A stretch of DNA of 64,000 bases from Schizochytrium sp. CCTCC M209059 (Eukaryota > Sar > Bigyra > Thraustochytrida > Thraustochytriidae), in contig KN805420.1 in assembly GCA_000818945.1 (NCBI GenBank), forward strand, positions 20,033 through 84,032, written 5' to 3'. The notes under the pieces are model-generated. The model was not told the DNA's origin. It was given only the letters and a program-made list of their open reading frames with translations, and did no database searches. This document shows, one piece after another, positions 30,933 through 41,608 of the stretch (position 1 is the stretch's first letter; the number at the start of each line of letters is the position of its first letter). A program made the translations under genes and the position numbers.

Positions 30933-33300
30933 TCACGAGGCTGCCGAGGGCTCCGGAAGTCGAGAGACGGCGGGATAGAGCTTCCGAAAGGTGAGTGATG
31001 CCCATTTGTCAGGTTCATTGCGATAAATTGACCTAAAGTGGTCATAGTCGCGGATCACAGTCTCACCCACCTTGAAGAGGGTCTCCCCCGAAGGAAGGCC
31101 TGCGAGACTAGATTTGCAAAACCTGTCGTGGTAGAGCTTCGCCTTATCGAGCGTATGTTCCTTCGTAAGACATTGCTTTAAGTCCTCCACGGGCCCCTCC
31201 GAAGTGACGTACGCTCGGTAGCGTTGTCTGGGTGGAAGGCGGGCTAGCTCCCGCTCCTCAATTTCTGCACGAATTTCGCCCGCACAGCCGCGCTGGCTTG
31301 TCATGTACATCGCGAAGGGCTGATTGCGATAGCATCAGTCTCGTTGCTCCCGAGCCAAATGGATAAGACGCTGTGTCCTTGTGTCCTCCCGTGGTAAAGG
31401 CTTCAAGGACAAGATCGCCTCTTTTCGCACCATTTGCGCCCTTCGAGCTTCTGCGACAGCATTCAACGCTTGGAAATGCATCGTCTTCTCTGCTCAAGAC
31501 AGCTGCACTCGTTGAGCTCTCGCAGTGTCGACGCTTTATTGATTGCTTATCTCGAAGCCCTCGTTGGACCCGCGGGAGCTGCTTGAGTTCGCTTTCAGGA
31601 CGTTTTGCACTGTCAGGATCAAGAAATTCCTGGTCCTCAATTCGCTGCACATATTGGTATTGCTCAGTTAACCAAGCCCACATCTCACAGGATTCGGCTG
31701 CAAGGTCATTCAGGTGCTTCTGGAAGAGACTTGCCCTGGGCTCCGGACACTCCAAGGGCAGGCTCTCGATCTGAGCGATGAATCTGCGCATTTGTGAGAG
31801 TACGTTCTCGCGGAAATGTGCGGCACGATCGCGCTCGCCAGTCGCTTCTTCGAGTGTACGGAAAGATCGTTTCAAGCGCAGCCGGCTTGGGGGAAAAATC
31901 ATCGATCGCAGAATGCTCGTCAATAGAAGCCTCATCAAGTCTGACATCCATAACATCATTGTCGAGGCCTGGAACACCAGCAGTATCCTCTTTCATCATT
32001 TCTTCTTGTCTTGAATCGGATGCGTCATTGAGGTGTTCGTCCTCATACTCATTAATCTCCTTCATGGTCCACCGGGCTCGATGACCCTTGACCAAAATCC
32101 ACTTCGATGCTGGGGCACGTTAAAGCCCCGCATCCTCCCGAGCAACTTGCGCCAAGCGCTCATGCACGCGATATTCGAGCGTCTGAAGAAGCCTAGCGAG
32201 CCGTCGGTTGCGGCGATTACGAAAGTAAACCGTTTCGAGTGTGGAGTGCCACGACTCACAGGTCATGTTCGTCATTCTCATGTGACCCGAGGCGTCAAGG
32301 CAGTCTCTGCGATACGCTGCGCTCCAAAGGCGTCTTTCGAAGTCAGAGAAATACTTTCAGAAAAACATCCTCGTCGATTCATCTTCGAAGGATTTTAAAA
32401 GCTCGTCGACAGCACTGATCGCATATTCTGCATGCTGCTCTCTTTCCGCAACAACTGCGTCCTGTAGCAGCATCCATACCTTCTGCCTGTCAGTTCGGAA
32501 GGTTGCTGCGTCTCTGGAACCCCGCTTTGGCCTGTCCAGTCTTCCTCGGAAAGCCTGAAAAACGTGCAACGAGCAATACGGCACTTTTACGGCATACCAC
32601 ATGCGATGGACAGCTTTAATAGGCCCAGTGGCCATGTCACACATGACATACTTTGGTTTGTACCTCGCGTCCCCGTGCAGGTTTGATAGAGCTGCAAAAA
32701 CGCACTCCACGACGGCGGTGGTCTCGTGGTTTATGATAGCAAACAAGGGTTCCACTCCAATGCCCATGTTATTGATACCGAAGATCGTGAAGAGTTTCAA
32801 GCCTCTTGCCGTAGTGACGCTGTGCGTAGCATCGAAAAGTAGGTATTCGCCATAATCCCGAATATTCCTGACCATTGCATTGCTAGCCATCGCAATGAAG
32901 ACATGACTCGGGTCTTGCATTGGCTCCAAGTAGGCGCCACGGGAACGACGCAGAACGACGCGAAAAAAATGCAGACCATGCGTGAGCTTCGATGAGCCAT
33001 CCCAGGCCTCGCCGTACGGTTTGTACACGCGGTACAACCCTCCAATTCGATCCTGCTTGACACGCAAATGTGCATGTTGGTCGACTTTGCGGTTTTCTTC
33101 CTTCCCCGCCACTTGTGTTTCTTCTTCTTGCCGATTTTTGGCGGTGCATCGCCCGGACGTTCAGAAGGCTCAAGAAGTTCTGAATCAGGATCGAAGCCAT
33201 GCGCCTTCAAGTCCTGCCGAAGCTCCTCCAGTGCGACATGGAAAGCATGCTGCTTTTCGCTGACGTTAGAAGGACTGCTACGCTTTGTTCGTTCGTCCAT
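30933..33300 (-). pseudogene. Decayed MULE-type transposase
   Basis: The core frame (33112-32357) encodes a recognisable MULE transposase domain. It has YLLFDATHSVT (first catalytic Asp), VMCDMATGPIKAVH (second Asp region), then YCSLHVFQAFRG (the C-x2-H pair). An in-frame TGA at about 32357 interrupts it, and the same frame then continues with CESWHSTLETVYFRNRRNRR, which is typical of the region after the MULE core. Further family-like sequence lies in other frames: 33300-33112 (N-terminal part, shifted near a GGGGAAGGAAGAAAA run), 32095-31706, and 31977-31258 (helical, shifted near a TTTTTCCCCC run), with 31310-30933 possibly the C-terminus. At least three lesions make it a pseudogene. I could not delimit terminal inverted repeats. 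Confidence 0.75.
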
Positions 33301-34820
33301 TTGGTACGCGCCAATGTAGCGTAGTATCCCGAATCATTGATCTTCGAGCCCCTTGTCTTCGCCATGAAGGAATCGCAGGTGTGTCTGAGACGACTTTGTA
33401 AGCATTTTCAAACGCAGCTCGAAGGGACCAAACGTTCTTCTCAAGCTCGCTCAATGGAGCGCATAGCTCCTCTGAGTCCTCCCACTCTGCAACAGAACAT
33501 GACGGGTCCTCGCAGCCACGAAAAATCTTGAAGTGTTTTTTTTTTAAATGAGCCATGTCCATGAAGCACAGCATGCACACGATGCGGTTGAGCATCACCT
33601 TCAGCTGTGCTAATCTCGCGCGAGCCATCACCCGGCTGCAGAGGCGCACCGCCGAACACGCTTGCCGCATCAGCGTGGGTGTTGGCGGCATCCTCAACGC
33701 TCACCATGACCACGTGCTTTGGGCTCTCAGACCGGAGCACTCCAAAAAAGCTTCGAAGCAGGGAAAGGGCCTGCGTCCCCTCGCGCGTACAGGCAACTCG
33801 CAGCGCGACCGCTATCAGGCGTCGCGCAACGCGAAGGGATGGACGCGGGCTTGCACAGCGTATCCTCTCTGCTACGCTTTTTTCCCCTCCGTGGCACTAC
33901 ACCACCGGGTCAGGTTTCTCAAAGCCACTTCCCCAAGTGGGTTGAAAAATCTTGTATATTTGATCCCCCCGCAGCCTGTGCATATTTGTGCTGTCCGGCC
34001 CTTTTTTTTTTTTCGTCTCTCGTGCGACGCAGCAACCAGCGTAGCGTCACAGCAACCATGGCAACCAGCGCAGCGGCCAGCCTCCTTACCACGCGCAGGC
34101 TCCAGGCAGCCGCCAGGTGTCGGCTCTGGGCTGGGCTGGTCTCGCGAAGGGAGGCGCGCGAGGCGAGCAGCCGCGGCGGCCATCTCGCGGCGGCCTTCGG
34201 GACGGCGGCCTTCGGGACGGCGGCCTTCAAGTTGGGGGCGCCTCCCCAGCCAAGAGTAGCCTGGAACGAGGCCGGCCTACACGATCCAGCGCGATGCACG
34301 CGCCAGGCTCAGCTGGTGGCTGGCTGGCTGGCCGTGTGCACACTCGCAGGCACGAGCGAACGAACGAACGAACGAACGAATGGACGAACCAACGAGCGAA
34401 CGAACGAACGAGGGAGGGAGGACTCCGAGCACCGGCAGCACCAGCACTGCGACCATGACGACCAGCGACACCAGCGCGCAGCAGGTGCAGACGCACTGCA
34501 AGCAGCAGCTGGCAGCTGCACGGCCGGGCGCTTCCTCCCTCGCTCTCTCCATCCAATGCCACAGATTCATTTGCGAGCGAGGAAACTCGGCTCCAGCATG
34601 GAGAGGAAGGAGGCGGGGGCGGCTCAGTGGTAAATAAGAAGGCAGGGCGCGCACACGAAATCGCAACGTCACCTTCCGAGGATCCAGGAAAGTATTTGTC
34701 GTTCCGGGCGGCCGGCGGCCCGCAGTACGGTCTCCGATGATTGAGAGCTACGCAAGTTTATTGACGCCAAGTCTCAGAGTCCGAGATACACCGGTGGAGG
34801 TGTGGCAGCAGACCGGCAAC
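33301..34820. other. Gene-poor stretch with microsatellite
   Basis: A minus-strand frame around 33697-33278 may be a remnant of the upstream part of the MULE pseudogene, but I cannot confirm it. 33900-34740 is GC-rich and contains a (GAAC)n microsatellite (about 34356-34412) and a GGCGGCCTTC triplication (about 34190-34230). No gene is supported. Confidence 0.45.
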
Positions 34821-34875
34821 AGACGCCTAAAGGAGCTCGAATTGGTCCTCTTCAAGCAAGAACGGCGTGGTCACG

Positions 34876-36820
34876 ATGATGCTTCGGCATCTGCTGCTCC
34901 TGCTCGTCCTTCTTTGTACCGCAGCCTTGACGGGTGGCGCAACTTGCGACTGCGGCTCTTTCACGTGTTCGGACTCGTCGACTGTGGCTTACTGCTCCAA
35001 TAGTATTGCCGAAGACGAGGAACGCAACACTGACGTCTTCGACCCTCCCCTTTCCTCCTTGACCTCGCTCACGTTTCTGTAGGTTTTCTTCGTTGCAGAG
35101 TGCTGGCAAGTTATACTAACCAATCCGTCTATAAATGCAGCGCTCTGGCGAGCAACGGGCTGACGGCTATCTCTCAATCTATTGGCCAGCTGACAAGTCT
35201 TGAAGATCTGTACGTGCTTCAAGATTATCGATGTGGCGAGACGAAAGAGTTGTTACTAACATCCGCTGTTTGAATATCTAATTGCAGAAGTGTTCACGAC
35301 AACAAGCTCACCGAATTGCCCTTTTCGATTGGGCTTTTGGCAAAACTGACTGACGTGTACGTGAAAGTGGCCAAAGCTGATCACTCTCCGAGTACTAGAA
35401 AGATGACTTTCACACTTGAACGCGAGTAAAAACAGGTATTTCCATAGCAACCAGCTCACGTCTCTTCCCGAGAGCATTTCGGGACTTTCCGAACTTACCA
35501 GCCTGTAAGTCAGATGATCTCATCGAATGGTTGACAAGACCTTGAAGAGTTGTCACTAACACTTGCTTTTCCAAGATTATCAGAGAAATCCGCTATAACA
35601 ACCTCACAACATTCCCCTCTTCGATTGGGGCTCTGACCAAGCTGACTCTATTGTACGTGAAAGTGGCCAAAGCTATTCGTTCTCCTAGAATATTAGAAAG
35701 ATGACCCTTACACTTGACTGCGCGCGGAAACAGAAATTCCTGGAACAACCAGCTTACATCCCTCCCTGAGAGCATTTCGGGACTTTCCGAACTTAACGCA
35801 CTGTAAGTCAGATGATGTCATCGAATGGTTGACGAGACCTAAAAGAGTTGCCATTAACGTTCGCTTTTCGAACAATACCTCATTGCAGATATGTTTCAAG
35901 GAACAAGCTTCCCGGGTTGCCCTCTTTGCTTGGGGCTTTGACCAAGCTGAGAATCTTGTACGTGAAAGTGGCGTGAGCGGGCCATTGTCTTAGAATATTA
36001 GAAAGATGACCCTTACATTTGAACGCGAGCAACAACAGAGATTCCGGCAACAATCAGCTCACGTCACTCCCCGAGAGCATTTCGGGACTTTCCGAACTTA
36101 CCCGCCTGTAAGTCAGATGATATCATCGAGATGACGAGGCAGTAATGTATTACACTGGGAACGAACTAACACTCTCGATTCTGTTACAGACAAGTAAATA
36201 GCAACCCCCTCACTTCCCTTCCCGAAAGTATATCCGCACTCACACAGCTCCGTACACTGTACGTTCAACGCACTCGCTCATCAGAAGCAAACAACAAGAG
36301 TACTCACATCATTCGAACAGGAACATCGCCGAGACAAATCTTACGAAGCTTCCTCAAGCGGTCAGCTACATGACAAATCTGACAGTCTTGTAAGTCCTTC
36401 GCGAGATGTTAGCAGTGCAAGAAAGCTAACACATTTCCAATGCACAGGAACATTTATGACGTTCCTCTCTGCGGGCCACAGCCAGTTCTTCCTGCCTCCC
36501 TCACCGGGTGGGACAGGCCCTATGAAGGAATAGGGGACTTCGACGCGTGTCAAACACCGTCCTCTACGACCGAGGACGATTCGTTGGCTAATATCGTGGG
36601 CCCTCTGGTTGGTGCACTCGTGGCCGTCTTCTTGTTCGCCGCTGCGCTCTTCGTATACCAAAATCGCGCGACCAAGGCCGAGGCCAGAGCGGTCCCCTAC
36701 GCATCAGACGCAGTCCCCTACGCATCAGACGCAGTCCCTTACGCCCCAGACGCAGTGCCCTACGCACCAGACGCAGTTCCCACCGCGGTCCCCTACGCCC
36801 GAGCCGTCAGCGATAAATGA
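34876..36820 (+). CDS. LRR receptor-like membrane protein 1 (11 exons, one LRR per exon)
   Basis: Exons deduced from GT-AG junctions and phase: 34876-35078, 35141-35209, 35288-35356, 35436-35504, 35584-35652, 35734-35802, 35889-35957, 36039-36107, 36190-36258, 36321-36389 and 36448-36820. Total 398 residues. Exon 1 gives a signal peptide (LLLLLVLLCTAALTG) and a Cys-rich N-cap. Exons 2-10 are each exactly 69 bases, one 23-residue LRR each (NQLTSLPESISGLSEL type), and all introns are phase 2. Exon 11 gives a C-terminal cap (VPLCGPQPVLP), an acidic linker, a transmembrane helix (IVGPLVGALVAVFLFAAALFV) and a short tail with repeated DAVPYAP. LRR ectodomains usually bind ligands. There is no kinase domain. 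A surface receptor or co-receptor role is inferred. Confidence 0.85.
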
Positions 36821-37440
36821 GCGCCACCACTGTGATGACGAGTCGTTGGCTGCGCCGCTGGCGCTTATCGTGGGCCCTCTGGCTGGTGCGTTTGTTTGCC
36901 ACTTTCGTCATCCGTCGCCGCCGTCGGCGCGCAGCCAAGTCCGAGACCAAAGAAAACGCCAAAGTCCGCGTTGTTCCCGGCGCTTGAGACATCCGGAGTC
37001 CGGGTCGGAATTTTATCGCATTCACTGGCATAGATGAGCTCGAAGAGACCATCAATGTTTCAACCAAGAGGAAGCTGGAAATGAAGTTTAACGTCACCTT
37101 CGATTGCAACTCCAACACCAACGTCTATCTCAAATTCAACATCCAACATTCGTTTCAGCTTCGAAGTTCCACTTTACCCTCGTGCCCAGGAATGTCAACT
37201 TGAAGTCCGCGTGTCGAGCCCTCTTCTGAGTAGGCCCTCTTTTGAAGAAGACATGGAGAAAACCCTTGAAAAAAATCTTCTGAAGTGCGTTTGAGCACTG
37301 AGTTTTCACCCGGGGGCAAACTAGTGCAAAATGTGGACAATTTCGGCATCTTCCCATAAATAGTGAACTAGAACGGCGCAGCCGTTCCCGCAAATGGGAG
37401 TTACAACCATCTGCTGTTGAAGCCACCTTCCGATAAACTG
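36821..37440 (+). pseudogene. Relict second transmembrane/tail sequence and 3' flank after LRR gene 1
   Basis: About 36836-36990 closely resembles the transmembrane/tail exon of LRR gene 2: an ALIVGPLAGAF segment, then the RRRRRRAAK coding words in a shifted frame after an apparent small deletion. It follows the stop of LRR gene 1, so it is not translated in that frame. The remainder (about 37000-37440) matches the 3' flank of LRR gene 2 at 40770-41226. It looks like the original tail, left behind when a different tail became used. Confidence 0.65.
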
Positions 37441-38540
37441 CTGGTCGCGTGCATCAACAAGTTTATGACCGACACTCTTGAAATTAAAATTATGTTCGGC
37501 ATGTAGCGTTTGAGCTAATCTGCACGACAGAAAAGGGATCGCGGAGTTGACCTGCAGTGATGGCTTTGCGCTTGATCCGATCGGACTTTCAGGCGCCGAC
37601 TGAGCGGTTGAAGTAGGCAAGTTGTACTATGTGCAGAGACAGCTTCGTCAACCGCCAGCAATCCCAGCAGAGGCATCAGCCAGCCACAGCCAGCCACAGT
37701 AACAGAAAATAGCCACCATGACCAAACGCGGTCCACCAAGGCACAACAGCAGCCGAATTGACGGCCAGGGTGACAAACGGAATTCGACATATTTGCAAGC
37801 GAAAAATTGTCCTTCAACTGAAGAATCATTCATTTTTTCTGTTTGGTCGGAGTGGGGGAAATGCCTTCCGCAGCTGGGCTATCTACAGACCCAGAGTAGG
37901 AAATTTCCAAGCCTTTGAAGGCGCTCCATAGAGCAGCATTGAGATTACAGTGGCCACAGCATACACTGCTACTAGTCTTCAGCGCAATCCGATGCCGAGG
38001 AAGCTAGGGTAACACCTTAAGGTTCGACATGGTTTCGTAATGTTCAAAAAATTTCTTCAGCAAGTCCACGCGCGAGCATCGGAGCTGGACACAGCACAGG
38101 CCCGTGCCACGGCGGACTGCACAAAATTTGCAGTAAAGGTTTTGGCCGAGTTTTGGGGGAGCGAGAGTAGTTCAAAGTTGAGCGTTCGAGGCCCCCCGCG
38201 GGGCTGCTGCACTTAAATTTTGACGGAGGGTATTAGTAAGGGGGTATTTAGCGAGTTAGGTACTTAACGGATATTTATCTATTGTTTATATGGGGCGTGC
38301 ACATTTGCATCGTTTTGGGGATGAAAATGCAGTTGTCGCCATTGGCGGACGTCAGCAGCGCCACGCGCTCGTTGGGATGCCCTACGAGGGCATCGGCGGC
38401 GGCGCAGGAGCGCTGGAGGTGCTCCGTATGTGACCAAAAACGATTCGCATGAGATTCTCGCGAGGATCATGCCACGGAACACGCAAGCCTTCGACCTTGA
38501 GGTCATGCAAAAGGTCTGATCGTGCCCTCACTGTCGGTCC
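37441..38540. other. Spacer between the two LRR duplication copies
   Basis: About 1.1 kb not shared with the other copy. It contains a small CCAGCCACAG repeat (about 37676-37698) and no supported gene. A compositionally odd segment at about 38300-38520 has open frames on both strands, but I recognise nothing in it. Confidence 0.4.
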
Positions 38541-38595
38541 AGACGCCTAAAGGAGCTCGAATTGGTCCTCTTCAAGCAAGAACGGCGTGGTCGCG

Positions 38596-40766
38596 ATGAT
38601 GCTTCGGCATCTGCTGCTCCTGCTCGTCCTTCTTTGTACCGCAGCCTTGACGGGTGGCGCAACTTGCGACTGCGGCTCTTCCACGTGTTCGGACTCGTCG
38701 ACTGAGGCTGACTGCACCGATAGTATTGCCGAAGACGAGGAACGCAACACTGACGTCTTCGACCCTCCCCTTTCCTCCTTGACCTCGCTCACTTATCTGT
38801 AGGTTTTCTTCGTGGCATGTTATACTAACCAATCCGTCTATAAATGCAGCAATCTGGGGTTCAATGGGCTGACGGCTATCTCTGAATCTATTATTGGCAA
38901 GCTGGGAAATCTTGAGAAACTGTACGTGCATCAAAATCACCGATGTGGCGAGACCTAAATGAGTTGTAACTAACATCCGCTGTTTGAATATCTAATTGCA
39001 GAAGGCTTCACGACAACAAGCTTACCGGGTTGCCCTCTTCGATTGGGACTCTGATCAAGCTGACTACCTTGTACGTGAAAGTGGCCGAAGCTGGCCGTGC
39101 TCCTAGATAATGAGAAAGATGACCCTTACACTTAAACGCGAGCGAAAACAGAGATATCGACAGCAACCAGTTCACGTCCCTACCCGAGAGCATTTCGGGA
39201 CTTTCCGAACTTGTGTACCTGTAAGTCAGATGCTGTCATTGAATGGCTGACGACACCTAAAAGAGTTGCCATTAACGTTCGCTTTTCGAACAATACCTCA
39301 TTGCAGATTTGTTGGAAGGAACAAGCTCCCCGGGTTGCCCTCTTCGATTGGGGCTCTGACCAAGCTGACTCGTTTGTACGTGAAAGTGGCCGAAGCTGGC
39401 CGTGCTCCTAGAATATTAGAAAGATGACCCTTACACTTGAACGCGAGCGAAAACAGATCCATAGACAGCAATCAGCTCACGTCCCTACCCGAGAGCATTT
39501 CGGGACTTTCCGAACTTGCCAGCCTGTAAGTCAGATGATGTCATCGAATGGTCGATGAGACCTAAAAGAGTTGCCATTTACGTTCGCTTTTCGAACAATA
39601 CCTCATTGCAGATATGTCGACGAGAACAAGCTCACCGGGTTGCCCTCTTCGATTGGTGCTTTCCCGAAGCTGACTACCTTGTACGTGAAAGTGACCGAAG
39701 CTGGCCGTTGTCCTAGGATATTAGAAAGATGACCCTTACACTTGAACGCGAGCGAAAACAGATCTTTCTACAGCAACCAGCTCACGTCCCTACCCGAGAG
39801 CATTTCGGGACTTTCCGAACTTAGGTACCTGTAAGTCAGATGATGTCATCGAATGGTTGACGGGGCCTGAAAAAGTTGCCACTAATATTCGCTTTTCCAA
39901 AAATATCTTATTGCAGAGATGTCCACTCCAACAACCTCACGGCATTGCCCTCTTCGATTGGTGCTTTCCCGAAGCTGACTGACTTGTACGTGAAAGTGAC
40001 CGAAGCTGGCCGTGCTCCTAGATAATGAGAAAGATGACCCTTACACTTGAACGCGAGCGAAAACAGATCCATAGACAGCAACCAGTTCACGTCCCTACCC
40101 GAGAGCATTTCGGGACTTTCCGAACTTTCTTATCTGTAAGTCAGATGATATCATCGAAATAGAGAGGCATAAATGGATTTCACGAGCGAACAGCTGGAAA
40201 GAGACTAACAATCCGGTTTCTATTATAGATACATGAATAGCAACCCTCTCACCTCCCTTCCCGAAAGTCTGTCTGCACTCACCAAGCTCCATACACTGTA
40301 CGTTCAACGCACTTGCTCATCAGAATCAAAGATTAGACTTACAATCAGTCGAACAGGAACATCTCCGACACCAATCTTACGAAACTTCCTCAAGCGATCA
40401 GTAGCTTGACAAGTCTGACCTCCTTGTAAGTCCTTCGCGAAATCTTAGCGGTGCAAGAAAGCTAACACGATTTCTATGCGCAGGGACATTGATGACGTCC
40501 CTCTCTGCGGGGCACAACCAGTTCTTCCTGCCTCCCTTACCGGGACATCCAGACCGTATGAAGGAACAGGAGAATTCCCCGCATGTCAAACGCCGTCCTC
40601 TATGGCCGACGAGTCGTCCGATACGCTGGCGCTTATCGTTGGTCCAGTGGCTGGTGCACTTGTGGCCGTCTCCGTGTTTGCCGCTGTCTTCATCCGTCGC
40701 CGCCGTCGCGCGGCCAAGACCGAGGCCGACGAGAACGCCAAAGGCGCCGTTGTCGCCAGTTTGTGA
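38596..40766 (+). CDS. LRR receptor-like membrane protein 2 (13 exons, one LRR per exon)
   Basis: Exons deduced: 38596-38798, 38850-38921, 39002-39070, 39152-39220, 39307-39375, 39457-39525, 39612-39680, 39762-39830, 39917-39985, 40067-40135, 40229-40297, 40357-40425 and 40484-40766. Total 415 residues. It has the same signal peptide and N-cap as LRR gene 1, eleven LRR exons (all 69 bases except exon 2, which is 72), all introns phase 2, and a C-cap (VPLCGAQPVLP). A transmembrane helix (LALIVGPVAGALVAVSVFAAVFI) is followed by RRRRRAAK and a short tail. Intron 1 contains TACTAAC, a perfect branch-point consensus. LRR exons alternate between type A (PSSIGALTKL-like) and type B (LPESISGLSEL). 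Like LRR gene 1 it lacks a cytoplasmic kinase, so it may signal through partners (inference). Confidence 0.87.
39002..40228 (+). repeat. 305-base exon-intron-exon-intron LRR cassette array
   Basis: Type A exons start at 39002, 39307, 39612 and 39917, exactly 305 bases apart. Each unit is a 69-base A exon, an 81-base intron (GTACGTGAAAGTG...AACAG), a 69-base B exon and an 86-base intron (GTAAGTCAGATGATGTCATC...TTGCAG). The fourth unit's last intron is slightly longer. Intron sequences are nearly identical between units. LRR gene 1 has the same cassettes at 35288, 35584 and 35889, with small length changes. Confidence 0.9.
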
Positions 40767-40772
40767 GACATT

Positions 40773-41255
40773 CTAAGTCCAGGTCATAATTCTAGCGCAT
40801 GCATCAGCGGAATGGATGAGTTTAAAGAGAGAATCAATGTCCTTAGTGTCCCAAAAAAGAAGCTGAATGCAAAGTTTGACTTCATCTTCAATTGCATCTC
40901 CAACACCAACATTTAGTAAAAATTCTAATTCTACATCCACTTCAGCTTCGGAGTTCCGATTCAACCTCGCGCCCAGGAGCGTCCACTTGAGCTCACTGAC
41001 AAGCCTTCTTCTAATTAGGCCCTCTCCTTGAGAGAACGTGAAGAAAGCCCTCGAGGAAGCTTTTCTGAAGTGCGTTTTAAGAACTAGTTTGTTATCCGGA
41101 CGCGAACTTGTGCAGAATTTGGACAATTGCGGCGTCGTCCCAGCGCTAGTGGTGAAACAGAACGGCGCAGGCGTTCCTGCAGATGAGTGATGGAACCATC
41201 TGCTTTTGAAGCCACCCTTTAATAATCTCCGTTCGTGGCGAGACAAGTAAAGCAA
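40773..41255 (-). other. Open frame of 160 codons downstream of LRR gene 2, uncertain
   Basis: A minus-strand frame starting at an alternative codon, with no family I recognise. The corresponding part of the first duplication copy (about 37040-37430) shows similar peptide segments on the minus strand but broken into several frames. It may be a decayed gene caught in the duplication, or simply 3'-flank DNA. The low confidence reflects this. Confidence 0.25.
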
Positions 41256-41608
41256 AAATTCAGTTCAGGTTGCGGGGTCTTTGGCCCCGCAGGGTATTCC
41301 CTTGTTCTACGGGGCTGGCCAAAAGCTTCGCACGTCAATATTATTGGTGGTCGTATGCCCGGAACAGATATTTTTTGTTTTTGTGAGCACTTCCCCTTAA
41401 GATCAGATAGTCGCAGGTGCGTAGGGACAGTCATTGAATTGACTGCAGGTGCGCACATTCCTGGCCAAGCATACTAGATATACTTCCTCCTTTCGAGTAT
41501 TCTCTCTTTCTAAAAGCATACGACAGATTTTTAGTGATCGTGGTGAGCGTAGGTTTTAAAAAGTTTCGCTTATTTTTTCACAACTTCTTCAGAATCAATA
41601 CAAAGCTA
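41227..41608. other. Intergenic stretch with a hairpin
   Basis: About 380 bases without a gene. GCGGGG TCTTTG GCCCCGC (about 41271-41290) can form a stem with a short loop. It lies between the 3' flank of LRR gene 2 and the 3' end of the CIAO1-like gene, so it may be a 3'-end or replication-related structure. Confidence 0.35.

Larger units (their letters stand above)
34821..37440 (+). repeat. Tandem segmental duplication, copy 1
   Basis: Begins AGACGCCTAAAGGAGCTCGA at 34821. The same words start copy 2 at 38541, and homology extends through the LRR gene into the 3' flank (matching words up to about 37440 and 41226). The copies are separated by about 1.1 kb of unrelated DNA. Confidence 0.85.
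38541..41226 (+). repeat. Tandem segmental duplication, copy 2
   Basis: Starts with the same AGACGCCTAAAGGAGCTCGA word as copy 1 (offset 3720 bases). It contains LRR gene 2 and a 3' flank homologous to 37000-37440. It carries one more two-exon LRR cassette than copy 1. Confidence 0.85.

Noticed and set aside
39002..40228. CRISPR-like array, because of regular 305-base spacing
   Set aside because: Units are exon-intron LRR cassettes in a eukaryotic gene. There are no short repeats with unique spacers and no cas genes.
34867..40776. Small separate frames across the LRR region (60-126 codons each)
   Set aside because: They are pieces of two multi-exon genes. Splicing at conserved GT-AG sites in phase 2 joins them.
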